Shown: positions 27,231 through 34,576 of the stretch, piece by piece | How positions within the stretch are numbered: position 1 is the first letter of the stretch | Layout of the letters: each line of letters starts with the position of its first letter | NCBI RefSeq assembly: GCF_040361215.1 | Contig: NZ_APND01000001.1 | Location: forward strand, 1,211,651-1,275,650 | DNA: 64,000 nucleotides | Origin: Salinisphaera dokdonensis | GTDB taxonomy: Bacteria > Pseudomonadota > Gammaproteobacteria > Nevskiales > Salinisphaeraceae | Reading direction: 5' to 3' | The notes under the pieces: generated by a model | Seen by the model: the letters and a program-made list of their open reading frames with translations, nothing else | The model's database searches: none | Told to the model about the DNA's origin: nothing | Made by a program: the position numbers and the translations under genes

Positions 27231-27345
27231 AAACCGCGATTGCACAGCGATTAAGCAAAAACTTGGGCGCGGGCGCATTGGAGGAGAACAACACGGCGCA
27301 AGGATCGCTGTACGTGTTCGTTAATGCAAAAGCAGGGCCAACATC

Positions 27346-27386
27346 GTCAGGCGGCATGACCAGAACGTTCGGTCACGCCGCCTGAC
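27346..27386. repeat. Long hairpin between the efflux operon and the thiolase gene
   Basis: Sixteen-base arms (27346-27361 and 27371-27386; first arm GTCAGGCGGCATGACC) pair with a single mismatch around a 9-nt loop. The loop itself contains the palindrome GAACGTTC. No T-run follows on either strand, so it is not a standard terminator. It lies 64 bases beyond the thiolase stop. The rest of the 27178-27449 spacer shows nothing I can name. Confidence 0.55.
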
Positions 27387-27449
27387 CGCCGACAACTATT
27401 TGAATAACAACTGACTGCGGCCGCTCGCATTATTCGTTCGAGACTCGAA

Positions 27450-28631
27450 TCAACGCTCGAGAGCCAGCGCCACACCCTGGCCGCCACCGATGCAAAGGGT
27501 CGCCAGACCCTTGTTCACGTCGCGACGCATCATTTCGTGAATCAGCGTGACCAGAACGCGACAGCCCGATGCACCAATTGGGTGCCCCAGGGCGATCGCA
27601 CCGCCGTTGACGTTGACCTTGGCGATATCCCATTCCAGCTGACGACCAACCGCCACGGACTGGGCCGCGAACGCCTCATTGGCCTCGATCAGGTCGAGAT
27701 CAGCCACTTCCCAGCCAACCCGCTTGAGACAGCGCTGGGTGGCCGATACCGGCGCGATGCCCATCAGCGCCGGATCGACGCCGGCATTGGCATAGCCGGC
27801 AATGCTCGCCAGCGGCGTGAGTCCCAGCGCTTCGCACTTCTCGCGCGTGGTCACCACCACCGCCGCGGCGCCGTCGTTGAGGCCGGAGGCGTTGCCTGCC
27901 GTGACCGTGCCGTTACGCGTAAAAGCGGGCTTGAGGCCACTCAGGCCTTCGGCGGTTACGCCGGGCCGCGGGCCCTCGTCGCGGGTGAACTGGATGGCGT
28001 CGCCTTTCCGCTGCGGCACTTCGATCGGCAGGATTTCGCTCTCGAAACGACCGTGTTTGAGGGCTTCTTCGGCCAGCTGCTGGGAACGGGCTGCGAATTC
28101 GTCCTGCTCCTCACGCGAGACGCGGTATTTATCGGCCACGTTCTCGGCGGTCTGGCCCATGTGGTAGCCATTGAAGGCATCCCAGAGGCCGTCGCGGATC
28201 ATGGTGTCGACCAGTTCCCAGTCGCCCATGCGCTTGCCGTTGCGCGAGTTCGGCAGCACGTGCGGCGATGCGCTCATGTTCTCCTGCCCGCCGGCCACGA
28301 TCAGTTCGGCGTCGCCCATGGCCACGGACTGAGCTGCCAGCATCACGGCCTTCAGACCACTACCGCAGACCTTGTTGATGGTCATGGCCGGCGTTGCGTC
28401 CCCGAGCCCGGCCCGGATCGAGGCCTGGCGGGCCGGGTTCTGGCCCGCGCCGGCGGCGAGCACCTGGCCCATAATCACTTCGTCGACCGCATCGACCGGA
28501 ATCTCATGGCGCGCGAGCAGCGCTCGGATGGCGTGGGCGCCGAGTTCGGTCGCGGGAATACCCGCCAGGGTGCCGCCGAAACGGCCAATGGCGGTACGCC
28601 CGGCGGCGGCGATGACGATGTTGTCCTTCAC
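27450..28631 (-). CDS. Acetyl-CoA C-acetyltransferase (thiolase II type)
   Basis: 393 residues. Reversible condensation of two acetyl-CoA to acetoacetyl-CoA, used in polyhydroxybutyrate and ketone-body metabolism. The nucleophilic cysteine is in NKVCGSGLKAVMLA. The C-terminal catalytic pieces are NVNGGAIALGHPIGASGCRV, with the active-site His, and LATLCIGGGQGVALALE, with the second Cys. The N-terminus DNIVIAAAGRTAIGRFGGTL is typical of PhaA/AtoB. The next gene upstream on the same strand is acetyl-CoA synthetase, separated by a terminator, so they share substrate but probably not transcript. No phaB or phaC lies in the window, so PhaA versus AtoB use is open. Confidence 0.94.
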   Translation of the reverse strand: MKDNIVIAAAGRTAIGRFGGTLAGIPATELGAHAIRALLARHEIPVDAVDEVIMGQVLAAGAGQNPARQASIRAGLGDATPAMTINKVCGSGLKAVMLAAQSVAMGDAELIVAGGQENMSASPHVLPNSRNGKRMGDWELVDTMIRDGLWDAFNGYHMGQTAENVADKYRVSREEQDEFAARSQQLAEEALKHGRFESEILPIEVPQRKGDAIQFTRDEGPRPGVTAEGLSGLKPAFTRNGTVTAGNASGLNDGAAAVVVTTREKCEALGLTPLASIAGYANAGVDPALMGIAPVSATQRCLKRVGWEVADLDLIEANEAFAAQSVAVGRQLEWDIAKVNVNGGAIALGHPIGASGCRVLVTLIHEMMRRDVNKGLATLCIGGGQGVALALER

Positions 28632-28760
28632 TTGCGAGTACTCCTGAAACGAAGAGCCAATAGCCGCGAGACGGCACGAAGGACGCCATGTTACGAAAAA
28701 TCAGGGCCCGCAGGACAACGGCAGGCGACTGTGGCGTCGGCTTTCTTATAAGACGCGCAT

Positions 28761-28807
28761 AAAAAAGGCCGGCACCGGCGCGCGCAATGCGCAACGCCGG
28801 GCCAGCC
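28761..28807 (-). terminator. Terminator after the acetyl-CoA synthetase gene
   Basis: On the minus strand a long GC-rich stem (GGCTGGC...GCCGGCC and inner CGGCG...CGCCG) is followed by six Ts, about 60 bases after the acs stop. The stem has mismatches but the T-run placement is good. Confidence 0.65.
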
Positions 28808-28867
28808 ACCCCCTGTGATCGTAGGCGACGGCGCCGGGTAGCGCCGCCGCTGCGGATCGCCTCGACG

Positions 28868-30823
28868 CTAGCTGCCCTTGGCCTGCAGCTGGTCGATGAT
28901 CTGCGGGTTCTCGAGAGTGGACACGTCCGAGGTGATTTCCTCGTCGCGGGCCACGGTACGCAGCAGGCGCCGCATGATCTTGCCGGAACGGGTCTTGGGC
29001 AGACCGTCGGCAAAACGGATCTCTTCCGGCTTGGCGATCGCGCCGAGCTGCTCGGAGACCCAGTCACGCAGTTCCTTGGCAAGGTCGTCGCTCGGGTCGT
29101 CGTTCTTGAGGATCACGAAGGCGACAATGCACTCGCCCTTGATCTCGTGAGGACGACTGACCACGGCGGCTTCTGCTACAGCCTTGTGGGCGACCAGAGC
29201 CGATTCGACCTCCATCGTGCCCATGCGATGACCGGAGATGTTCACCACGTCGTCGATACGACCGAGAATTCGGAAGTTGCCCTGCTCGTCGCGCTGGGCG
29301 GAGTCGCCCGCGACATAGGTATGGGCATCGAACATGCCGAAGTAGGTGTCCTTGTAACGCTCGGGGTCGCCCCAGATCGTACGCAGCATGTACGGCCACG
29401 GCTTGGTCATGACCAGAATGCCGCCGGCGTTCGCATCGGTGACCGGCGCGCCGGACTCGTCGAGGATATCCGCTGCGATGCCGGGCAGCGCATGCGCCAC
29501 CGAGCCTGGCTTGGTCGGCGTGGCCGAGGCGATCGGCGTGATCATGTGCCCGCCGGTTTCGGTCTGCCACCAGGTATCCACGATCGGGCAGCGTTCCTGA
29601 CCGATGACTTCGCGGTACCACATCCACGCTTCGGGGTTGATCGGCTCGCCGACCGTGCCGAGTACGCGCAGGCTGTCCAGCGCATGACGCTGCGGGTACT
29701 CGTCGCCGTGCTTCATCAGCGCGCGAATCGCGGTTGGCGCAGTGTAGAAGATGGTGACCTGATGGGTATCGACCATCTTCCAGAACCGATCCGGCTCGGG
29801 ATAGGTCGGCACGCCTTCGAACATCACCTGGGTGCCGCCACAGGCGGTCGGGCCGTAGGTGATATAGGTATGGCCGGTGACCCAGCCGACGTCGGCGGTG
29901 CACCAGAAGACGTCGTCGTCGCCGTAGTCGAAGACCCAGCGGCAGGTGCAGATCGCGCCCAGCAGATAGCCGCCGGAGGAATGCTGGATGCCTTTCGGCT
30001 TACCGGTCGAGCCGGAGGTATAGAGAATGAACAGCGGATGCTCCGCGCTCACCCATTCCGGCTCGCACTGGTCGGACTCGCCGTCGACGGCGTCGTGCCA
30101 CCAGACATCGCGGCCGTCGGCCATGGTCACGTCGGCGCCGGAGCGCTTATAGACCATGACCGTCTCGATCGTCTTGCAGCCCTCTGACAGCGCCTTGTCG
30201 GCGGTTTCCTTGAGCGGGATCAGCTTGCCGCCACGATAGTTGCCGTCGGCGGTGATCAACATCTTGGCCTCGGCATCGTCGATGCGATCACGCAGCGACA
30301 CGGCCGAGAAGCCGCCGAACACCACCGAATGAATCGCGCCGATACGCGCACAGGCGAGCATGGCGACCGCGGCCTGCGGGATATTGGGCAGATAGATGAC
30401 CGCGCGATCGCCCTTGCCCAGGCCCTTGGCCTTGAGTGCGTTAGCGAAGCGGCAGACGCGGGCGTGCAGTTCGCGATAGCTGATGTGCTCGACCTCGCCA
30501 TCGTCCCCTTCGAAGATGATGGCGGTCTTGTCGCCCTTCGTATCGAGATGCCGGTCGAGGCAGTTATAGGAGACATTCAGTTCGCCATCGGCGAACCATT
30601 TGAAAAACGGGGCGTCAGAGTCGTCCAGAACCTGCGTGAACGGCTTGTGCCAGTCGATCTTCTCGCGCGCCTGGTCCGCCCAGAAGCCTTCGTGGTCTTC
30701 GGCGGCCGCCTTGCGCAGCGCATCGACATCGGCCGGCTTGAGCGTCGCACCGTCGACGAAAGCCTGCGGCGGGTCGAACTGTCGATCCTCTCGCAGGACG
30801 GATTCGATCTTGTTGTCAGCCAT
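28868..30823 (-). CDS. acs: Acetate--CoA ligase (acetyl-CoA synthetase)
   Basis: 651 residues, the standard length. ATP-dependent activation of acetate to acetyl-CoA by way of acetyl-AMP. Motifs: the P-loop-like YTSGSTGKPKGIQHSSGGYL, WWQTETGGHM, the hinge region ILGRIDDVVNISGHRMGT, and the C-terminal PKTRSGKIMRRLLR. In this last motif the lysine is the catalytic residue that is acetylated for control in other bacteria. The ATG at 30823 has GGAG 5 nt upstream. Divergent from the ExbB operon across 245 bases. It feeds acetyl-CoA to the TCA/glyoxylate routes and to the thiolase next door. Confidence 0.97.
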   Translation of the reverse strand: MADNKIESVLREDRQFDPPQAFVDGATLKPADVDALRKAAAEDHEGFWADQAREKIDWHKPFTQVLDDSDAPFFKWFADGELNVSYNCLDRHLDTKGDKTAIIFEGDDGEVEHISYRELHARVCRFANALKAKGLGKGDRAVIYLPNIPQAAVAMLACARIGAIHSVVFGGFSAVSLRDRIDDAEAKMLITADGNYRGGKLIPLKETADKALSEGCKTIETVMVYKRSGADVTMADGRDVWWHDAVDGESDQCEPEWVSAEHPLFILYTSGSTGKPKGIQHSSGGYLLGAICTCRWVFDYGDDDVFWCTADVGWVTGHTYITYGPTACGGTQVMFEGVPTYPEPDRFWKMVDTHQVTIFYTAPTAIRALMKHGDEYPQRHALDSLRVLGTVGEPINPEAWMWYREVIGQERCPIVDTWWQTETGGHMITPIASATPTKPGSVAHALPGIAADILDESGAPVTDANAGGILVMTKPWPYMLRTIWGDPERYKDTYFGMFDAHTYVAGDSAQRDEQGNFRILGRIDDVVNISGHRMGTMEVESALVAHKAVAEAAVVSRPHEIKGECIVAFVILKNDDPSDDLAKELRDWVSEQLGAIAKPEEIRFADGLPKTRSGKIMRRLLRTVARDEEITSDVSTLENPQIIDQLQAKGS

Positions 30824-30971
30824 AAAATCTCCAATGCATCTAACGCGAATGCAAATCAGCATACGCACATAGAAAGCGACCCTGCATCAGACGAAAGGCG
30901 CATGTGGCATGTTCGTTACACCCATGACAGCGGCTGACACGCCATGGATGAGCAGCGGCACATCGCGCAGA

Positions 30972-30994
30972 GTTAATAATAATCGTTCGCATTT
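30972..30994 (+). promoter_or_regulatory. Fur-box-like operator before the ExbB/ExbD/TonB operon
   Basis: TTAATAATAATCGTTCGCAT resembles Fur sites of the NATAATNATNATTNNCATT kind. It overlaps the -35 of a possible promoter (TTCGCA at 30986, 18 bp, CATACT at 31010), about 60 bases before the ExbB ATG. Iron-dependent repression is the expected effect. Confidence 0.55.
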
Positions 30995-31068
30995 AGAATG
31001 GTTTTGATTCATACTGCCTGGCGTTGTAACGCGCTGCGTTTCACGCCAAATCAGTCGGGAAAGCTGCA

Positions 31069-31791
31069 ATGACACCAGAGAGTTCCGCGATCTTCGATCT
31101 TGCCGGTCTGTTCGACCTGTTGAGCCTGGGCGGCCCCGTCGTCGCCGTGCTGGTCGCGATGTCGGTGGTCGGTCTGGCCATCGTGCTGCTCAAGTGCTGG
31201 CAGTACGCCAGTGCGCGGGTCGGCAAGCGCAGCTTCATCACGCCGGCACTGGACCAGTGGCGCTCCGGCGACCGAAACGGCGCCATTGCCGAGCTCGACG
31301 ATGAACGCAACCCGATTGCGGATGCTCTCGCGGTCGCCATGCGCGGTGTTTCGTCCGGCGCCAGCGTGACCATCGTGCGCGAAGAAGCCGCCCGTGTCGG
31401 CGCCCGCCACCTCAGCCAGATGCGCAGCTATTTCCGTCCGCTCGAGGTCATCGGCTCGCTCGCGCCGCTGCTGGGCCTGCTCGGCACCGTCATGGGCATG
31501 ATCACCGCATTCCAGCAACTGGCGAACGCCGGTAGCCAGGTCGACCCGTCGCTGCTGTCGAACGGCATCTGGGAAGCTTTGCTGACCACCGCCGTGGGCC
31601 TGGTGGTAGCCATTCCTGCCGTGGTCGCGCTCAACTGGTGCGAACGCGTGGTCGAGCGACTGCACGAGGACATGCAGGACGCGCTCACCCGTTTCTTCAC
31701 CCGCCATGAGGCGGCCGCGCTTGCCGATCCTGCCTCGGCAGAGCAGGGACAGCGCGCCGGCACGCCCAAGACCTCGGCCGCGCACGCCTAG
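31069..31791 (+). CDS. exbB: ExbB/TolQ/MotA-family proton channel subunit
   Basis: 240 residues. Three membrane segments: GGPVVAVLVAMSVVGLAIVLLK near the N-terminus (in part), GSLAPLLGLLGTVMGMITAFQ, and ALLTTAVGLVVAIPAVVALNW. The last two carry the ExbB signature, including the conserved Thr and Pro of the proton path. With two ExbD-type partners and TonB downstream it forms the inner-membrane motor that energises TonB-dependent outer-membrane receptors. A Fur-like site upstream suggests iron control. TolQ is an alternative name, but the downstream TonB protein and lack of TolA/TolB/Pal favour ExbB. Confidence 0.92.
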   Translation: MTPESSAIFDLAGLFDLLSLGGPVVAVLVAMSVVGLAIVLLKCWQYASARVGKRSFITPALDQWRSGDRNGAIAELDDERNPIADALAVAMRGVSSGASVTIVREEAARVGARHLSQMRSYFRPLEVIGSLAPLLGLLGTVMGMITAFQQLANAGSQVDPSLLSNGIWEALLTTAVGLVVAIPAVVALNWCERVVERLHEDMQDALTRFFTRHEAAALADPASAEQGQRAGTPKTSAAHA

Positions 31792-31826
31792 GGTTCGATC
31801 GGACCGGACTCCGATCGGCGCCTGCC

Positions 31827-32237
31827 ATGCATATCGAGACTTTCGAACGACGCAAGCACACGATCAGCCTCACGCCGCTGATCGATGTCGTGTTCATTCT
31901 GCTGGTGTTTTTCATGCTGGCAACGAGCTTCACCGACTGGCGCCCGATCACGCTGGCCACCGGGACCACCGACGCGCCGGAGAGTGAAACGCCGCCAGCT
32001 GTCGTCCGTGTGGATGTCGAAGGTGGCCTGAACTACGACGGCCGCCGTTACGACAACACGCGTGAACTGGCACGGCGGCTGAACACCTTGCGGCGCAATG
32101 ACGAGATCTCTGCCGTGATCGTGCAGCCCGACGCCGAAGCCACGCTGGACGTCACCGTCGGCGCGCTCGATGCGTTGTCGGGCGCGGGCGTGGCGCCGAT
32201 GTCGCTGGCCACCGGCTCGAATGGTTCCCAGCCATGA
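31827..32237 (+). CDS. ExbD/TolR-family biopolymer transport protein (first)
   Basis: 136 residues. One N-terminal membrane helix with the channel aspartate in the motif ISLTPLIDVVFILLVFFMLA, followed by a small periplasmic domain. The Asp of PLIDVVFILLVFFML is the proton-carrying residue. It follows the ExbB gene by 35 nt and overlaps the next ExbD gene by 4 nt (ATGA). Two ExbD paralogues in a row are common in Ton operons, and a heteromeric motor is inferred. Confidence 0.92.
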   Translation: MHIETFERRKHTISLTPLIDVVFILLVFFMLATSFTDWRPITLATGTTDAPESETPPAVVRVDVEGGLNYDGRRYDNTRELARRLNTLRRNDEISAVIVQPDAEATLDVTVGALDALSGAGVAPMSLATGSNGSQP

Positions 32238-32635
32238 TCGTGCCACCACCGAAACGGCCTCGCTCGACCGAGGAGAACGTGCTGCCGCTGATCAACATCG
32301 TCTTCCTGTTGTTGATCTTTTTCATGCTCGCCGGCGTGCTGGCCCAGAACCCGCCTTTCGAACTGAACTCGCCCGCGACCGCTGAAGCCGAAGACTCGGC
32401 TCAGCTCGAGCGCCAGGTTCTCGCCGTCGCGGCCGACGGCCGGCTCGCCTTTGCCGGCGAACCGATCGAACGTGATGGCTTGTCCGAAGCGCTGGCCGAC
32501 TGGCCGGACGACAAGCCCCTGCAGATTCGTGCCGACGGCGGCATCAAGGCCGAGTCCATGACGGGCCTGTTCGCTGCACTCCGAAGCGCAGGCATCAGCG
32601 AGGTCGACCTGCTGACGCGACACGAAGAGCCATGA
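32234..32635 (+). CDS. ExbD/TolR-family biopolymer transport protein (second)
   Basis: 133 residues. It has the same design as the first copy but a divergent helix: LPLINIVFLLLIFFMLAGVL. The proton-carrying aspartate position reads Asn (PLIN instead of PLID), so this subunit may be a structural partner rather than a proton carrier. The periplasmic domain includes ADGRLAFAGEPIERDGL. It overlaps both neighbours by 4 nt. The Asn is read directly from the sequence; its functional effect is inference. Confidence 0.9.
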   Translation: MIVPPPKRPRSTEENVLPLINIVFLLLIFFMLAGVLAQNPPFELNSPATAEAEDSAQLERQVLAVAADGRLAFAGEPIERDGLSEALADWPDDKPLQIRADGGIKAESMTGLFAALRSAGISEVDLLTRHEEP

Positions 32636-33522
32636 AACGAATCGGTCTGCGCCACTGGCTGGTCGTACTCGCGATCGCTCTCGTCGCCCATGCGGCACTC
32701 CTGATCCGTTTCCAGGTCGAGGACACGCTGTCGGCGACCAATACGGGTGCCAGCGGCGTGCGCATCGCTCTCGCACCCGAACAGGGCGAACCCAAGCCGG
32801 AACAGGTCGCCGCCGACGCGCCCGAGGAAGAAGACGCGCCGGAAGAAGAATCTGCTCCGCCACCGGAGCCAGAACCAGAACCAGAGCCGCAGCCCGAACC
32901 GGAACCTGCTCCGACACCGGAGCCCGAACCCGAGCCGGAACCGACGCCGGTGCCGGAACCGGAACCGGAACCCGAGCCGGAACCGGAACCCGAGCCGGAG
33001 CCAAAGCCCGAACCGAAGCCTGAGCCGAAACCGGCGCCCAAGCCCGAGCCGAAACCGGAACCGCAGCCCCAACCCAGGCGCGAGCCGCAGCCAGAGCCAG
33101 CGCAGCCGACGAGCACGGCCCAGCGCTCGGAGAACGCCAAGCCGGCCGGCGGCCAGAATCGTGAAAACGCGCCGGCGCAGGCCGCGCAGAAAGCCGAACG
33201 CACCCAGCAGGGCACGACGGGCAGCGTCTCGGAAACGCCGCCGGACTATCAAAGCGAGCTCGGCGCCTGGCTGCAGCGCTACAAGAACTACCCGCGCCGG
33301 GCTCGACGTCTGCGTCAGGAGGGCACCGTACTGCTGTATTTCGTCATGGATCGCAACGGCCGCGTGCTGGACTGGGAGATCCGCGAAAGCTCCGGCCATG
33401 AACTGCTCGACGAGGCCGTGCGCGACATGATCCGCAAGGCCAATCCAATGCCGGCCCTGCCGGATAGCGTCTCCATGCAGCGGCTGGCCTTGACCGTACC
33501 GGTGCGTTTCCAGCTGCGCTGA
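32632..33522 (+). CDS. tonB: TonB-family energy transducer
   Basis: 296 residues. An N-terminal membrane anchor (HWLVVLAIALVAHAALLIRF) with the His common in TonB helices is followed by an acidic stretch. An unusually long Pro-Glu/Pro-Lys spacer (about residues 75-165) spans the periplasm. The C-terminal TonB domain includes WLQRYKNYPRRARRLRQEGT, VLLYFVMDRNGRV and ESSGHELLDEAVRDMI. YP in KNYPRRAR is the hallmark. It transmits the force of the ExbB/ExbD motor to outer-membrane receptors. It overlaps the second ExbD gene by 4 nt. No TonB-dependent receptor is encoded in the window. Confidence 0.93.
   Translation: MKRIGLRHWLVVLAIALVAHAALLIRFQVEDTLSATNTGASGVRIALAPEQGEPKPEQVAADAPEEEDAPEEESAPPPEPEPEPEPQPEPEPAPTPEPEPEPEPTPVPEPEPEPEPEPEPEPEPKPEPKPEPKPAPKPEPKPEPQPQPRREPQPEPAQPTSTAQRSENAKPAGGQNRENAPAQAAQKAERTQQGTTGSVSETPPDYQSELGAWLQRYKNYPRRARRLRQEGTVLLYFVMDRNGRVLDWEIRESSGHELLDEAVRDMIRKANPMPALPDSVSMQRLALTVPVRFQLR
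32858..33108 (+). repeat. Proline-glutamate / proline-lysine coding repeat in tonB
   Basis: A hexanucleotide-like coding repeat (GAACCG/GAGCCG/AAACCG variants) encodes (Pro-Glu)n, then (Pro-Lys-Pro-Glu)n, then Gln/Arg-rich dipeptides. The charge flips from acidic to basic along the spacer. Such tracts are prone to slippage and length variation. Confidence 0.8.
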
Positions 33523-33572
33523 TCGCGCCTTCGGTTGCGACCGGGCCTACCGGGTTATCCGGAGACACGCCC

Positions 33573-33848
33573 ATGAAGGTCAAACGCATCGTGGCCGACA
33601 TCCCTCCGCCTTCGCCGGAAACGGCAGACCTCTCCTATCGCGACATCCTCGGCTCGTAACGCTCATCGACCAAGGCTGACTGCGCACCTGCGGCAACGAG
33701 CCCCGGTCGCGGGCACAGGCTAGCGTCGCGAGCCAGGGCAGACCGGGACGCGGATACTTTAGTCGCGATGAATCATCTCAATCCCGAAACGAAGCGTGCG
33801 CAGGATCCGTTCGGCACGCCGGCTGGCGTCGTCCAGCACGACGCCTGA
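33573..33848 (+). pseudogene. Decayed VOC-family (glyoxalase/bleomycin-resistance type) gene
   Basis: After GGAG, an ATG opens MKVKRIVADIPPPSPETADL, then SYRDILGS and a TAA at 33657. The start closely resembles VOC proteins that begin MKVKRIVANI...FY.D.LGL. In the same frame, after about 36 codons without similarity, the end reads RAQDPFGTPAGVVQH followed by TGA. This matches the usual VOC C-terminus (R..VRDPFG..VN.L.H). The intact family is about 115-130 residues; here only about 92 codons lie between start and final stop. So the middle is both shortened and scrambled. Family assignment is from recalled patterns. The remnant sits 50 nt after tonB and 29 nt before the convergent lipoprotein gene. 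Confidence 0.7.
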
Positions 33849-33877
33849 CCTCTCACCCGGCTTCAGCCGGCCAGCGC

Positions 33878-34375
33878 CTAGCCGCCGTCGGCGGCGACGG
33901 CGGTCGAGAGATTGCGCTTGAGTTCGGTGGCATTGTAGACGTCCTGCCCTTGCTCGGGCACCTCGTCGCCGATCTGGATCTCCAGCACCGTTTCATAGCG
34001 GGTGCGGCTCGCGCCACCGGTCGAATAACCGATGCTCGTCCCCCAGAAGGGATAACCCCAACCATAGCCGATGCTCGTGCTCGGGCCGCCGCCGGAGTAG
34101 CTGGTCACCGGCGAGGTTTCACGCGAGTTGATCCGGAACCGGGTCGCGCCGCGGTTCACCGCTACATCGGCCGCACGGAACAGCGCGAAGTTCTCCACCG
34201 TCTCGCGTGCCATGCCGGAGTCGCCGGAAAAACTCACCCGGTAACGATCTGATGTCAGCAACGTATCACGATAGCCGTAGTCGTCGGGCTCCACGGCCGG
34301 ACGGTAAGCCGGACCGCTGGCACAGGCGCTCAACAGCGCGCCACAGATTGCGAGAACGAAGATTTTTCTGTTCAT
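33878..34375 (-). CDS. CC0125/CC1285-family lipoprotein
   Basis: 165 residues. Lipoprotein signal MNRKIFVLAICGALLSACAS with the lipidated Cys at residue 18. The mature protein opens YRPAVEPDDYGYRDTLLTSD and contains RYRVSFSGDSGMARETVENFALFRAADVA (in parts), the pattern of the CC0125/CC1285 lipoprotein family. A Gly/Ser/Tyr-rich linker (YSGGGPSTSIGYGWGYPFWG) and a beta-rich end follow. The function of the family is unknown. The ATG at 34375 is chosen because it begins the signal peptide. Divergent from the acylase gene. Confidence 0.85.
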   Translation of the reverse strand: MNRKIFVLAICGALLSACASGPAYRPAVEPDDYGYRDTLLTSDRYRVSFSGDSGMARETVENFALFRAADVAVNRGATRFRINSRETSPVTSYSGGGPSTSIGYGWGYPFWGTSIGYSTGGASRTRYETVLEIQIGDEVPEQGQDVYNATELKRNLSTAVAADGG

Positions 34376-34576
34376 GGAAATACTATAACCCCGCGACGCC
34401 GGCATGGATGCAAGCGCACGTGAATCTCGTCGCGCCAGCGGGTATCTCTCTAGCGCTAACGGCATGTTTGAGACCGGAAAGCTCGATATCGAGGTGCCGA
34501 TGCATGGCGCGTGCAAATCCCGTTCGGCTTGGCTAATATCGAGCCGTCCAACTCAGGACGTATCACGGGGGAGAAA

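Noticed and set aside
32858..33108. Repetitive stretch considered as a CRISPR or tandem noncoding repeat
   Set aside because: It is an in-frame coding repeat for the TonB spacer; no spacer-repeat alternation.
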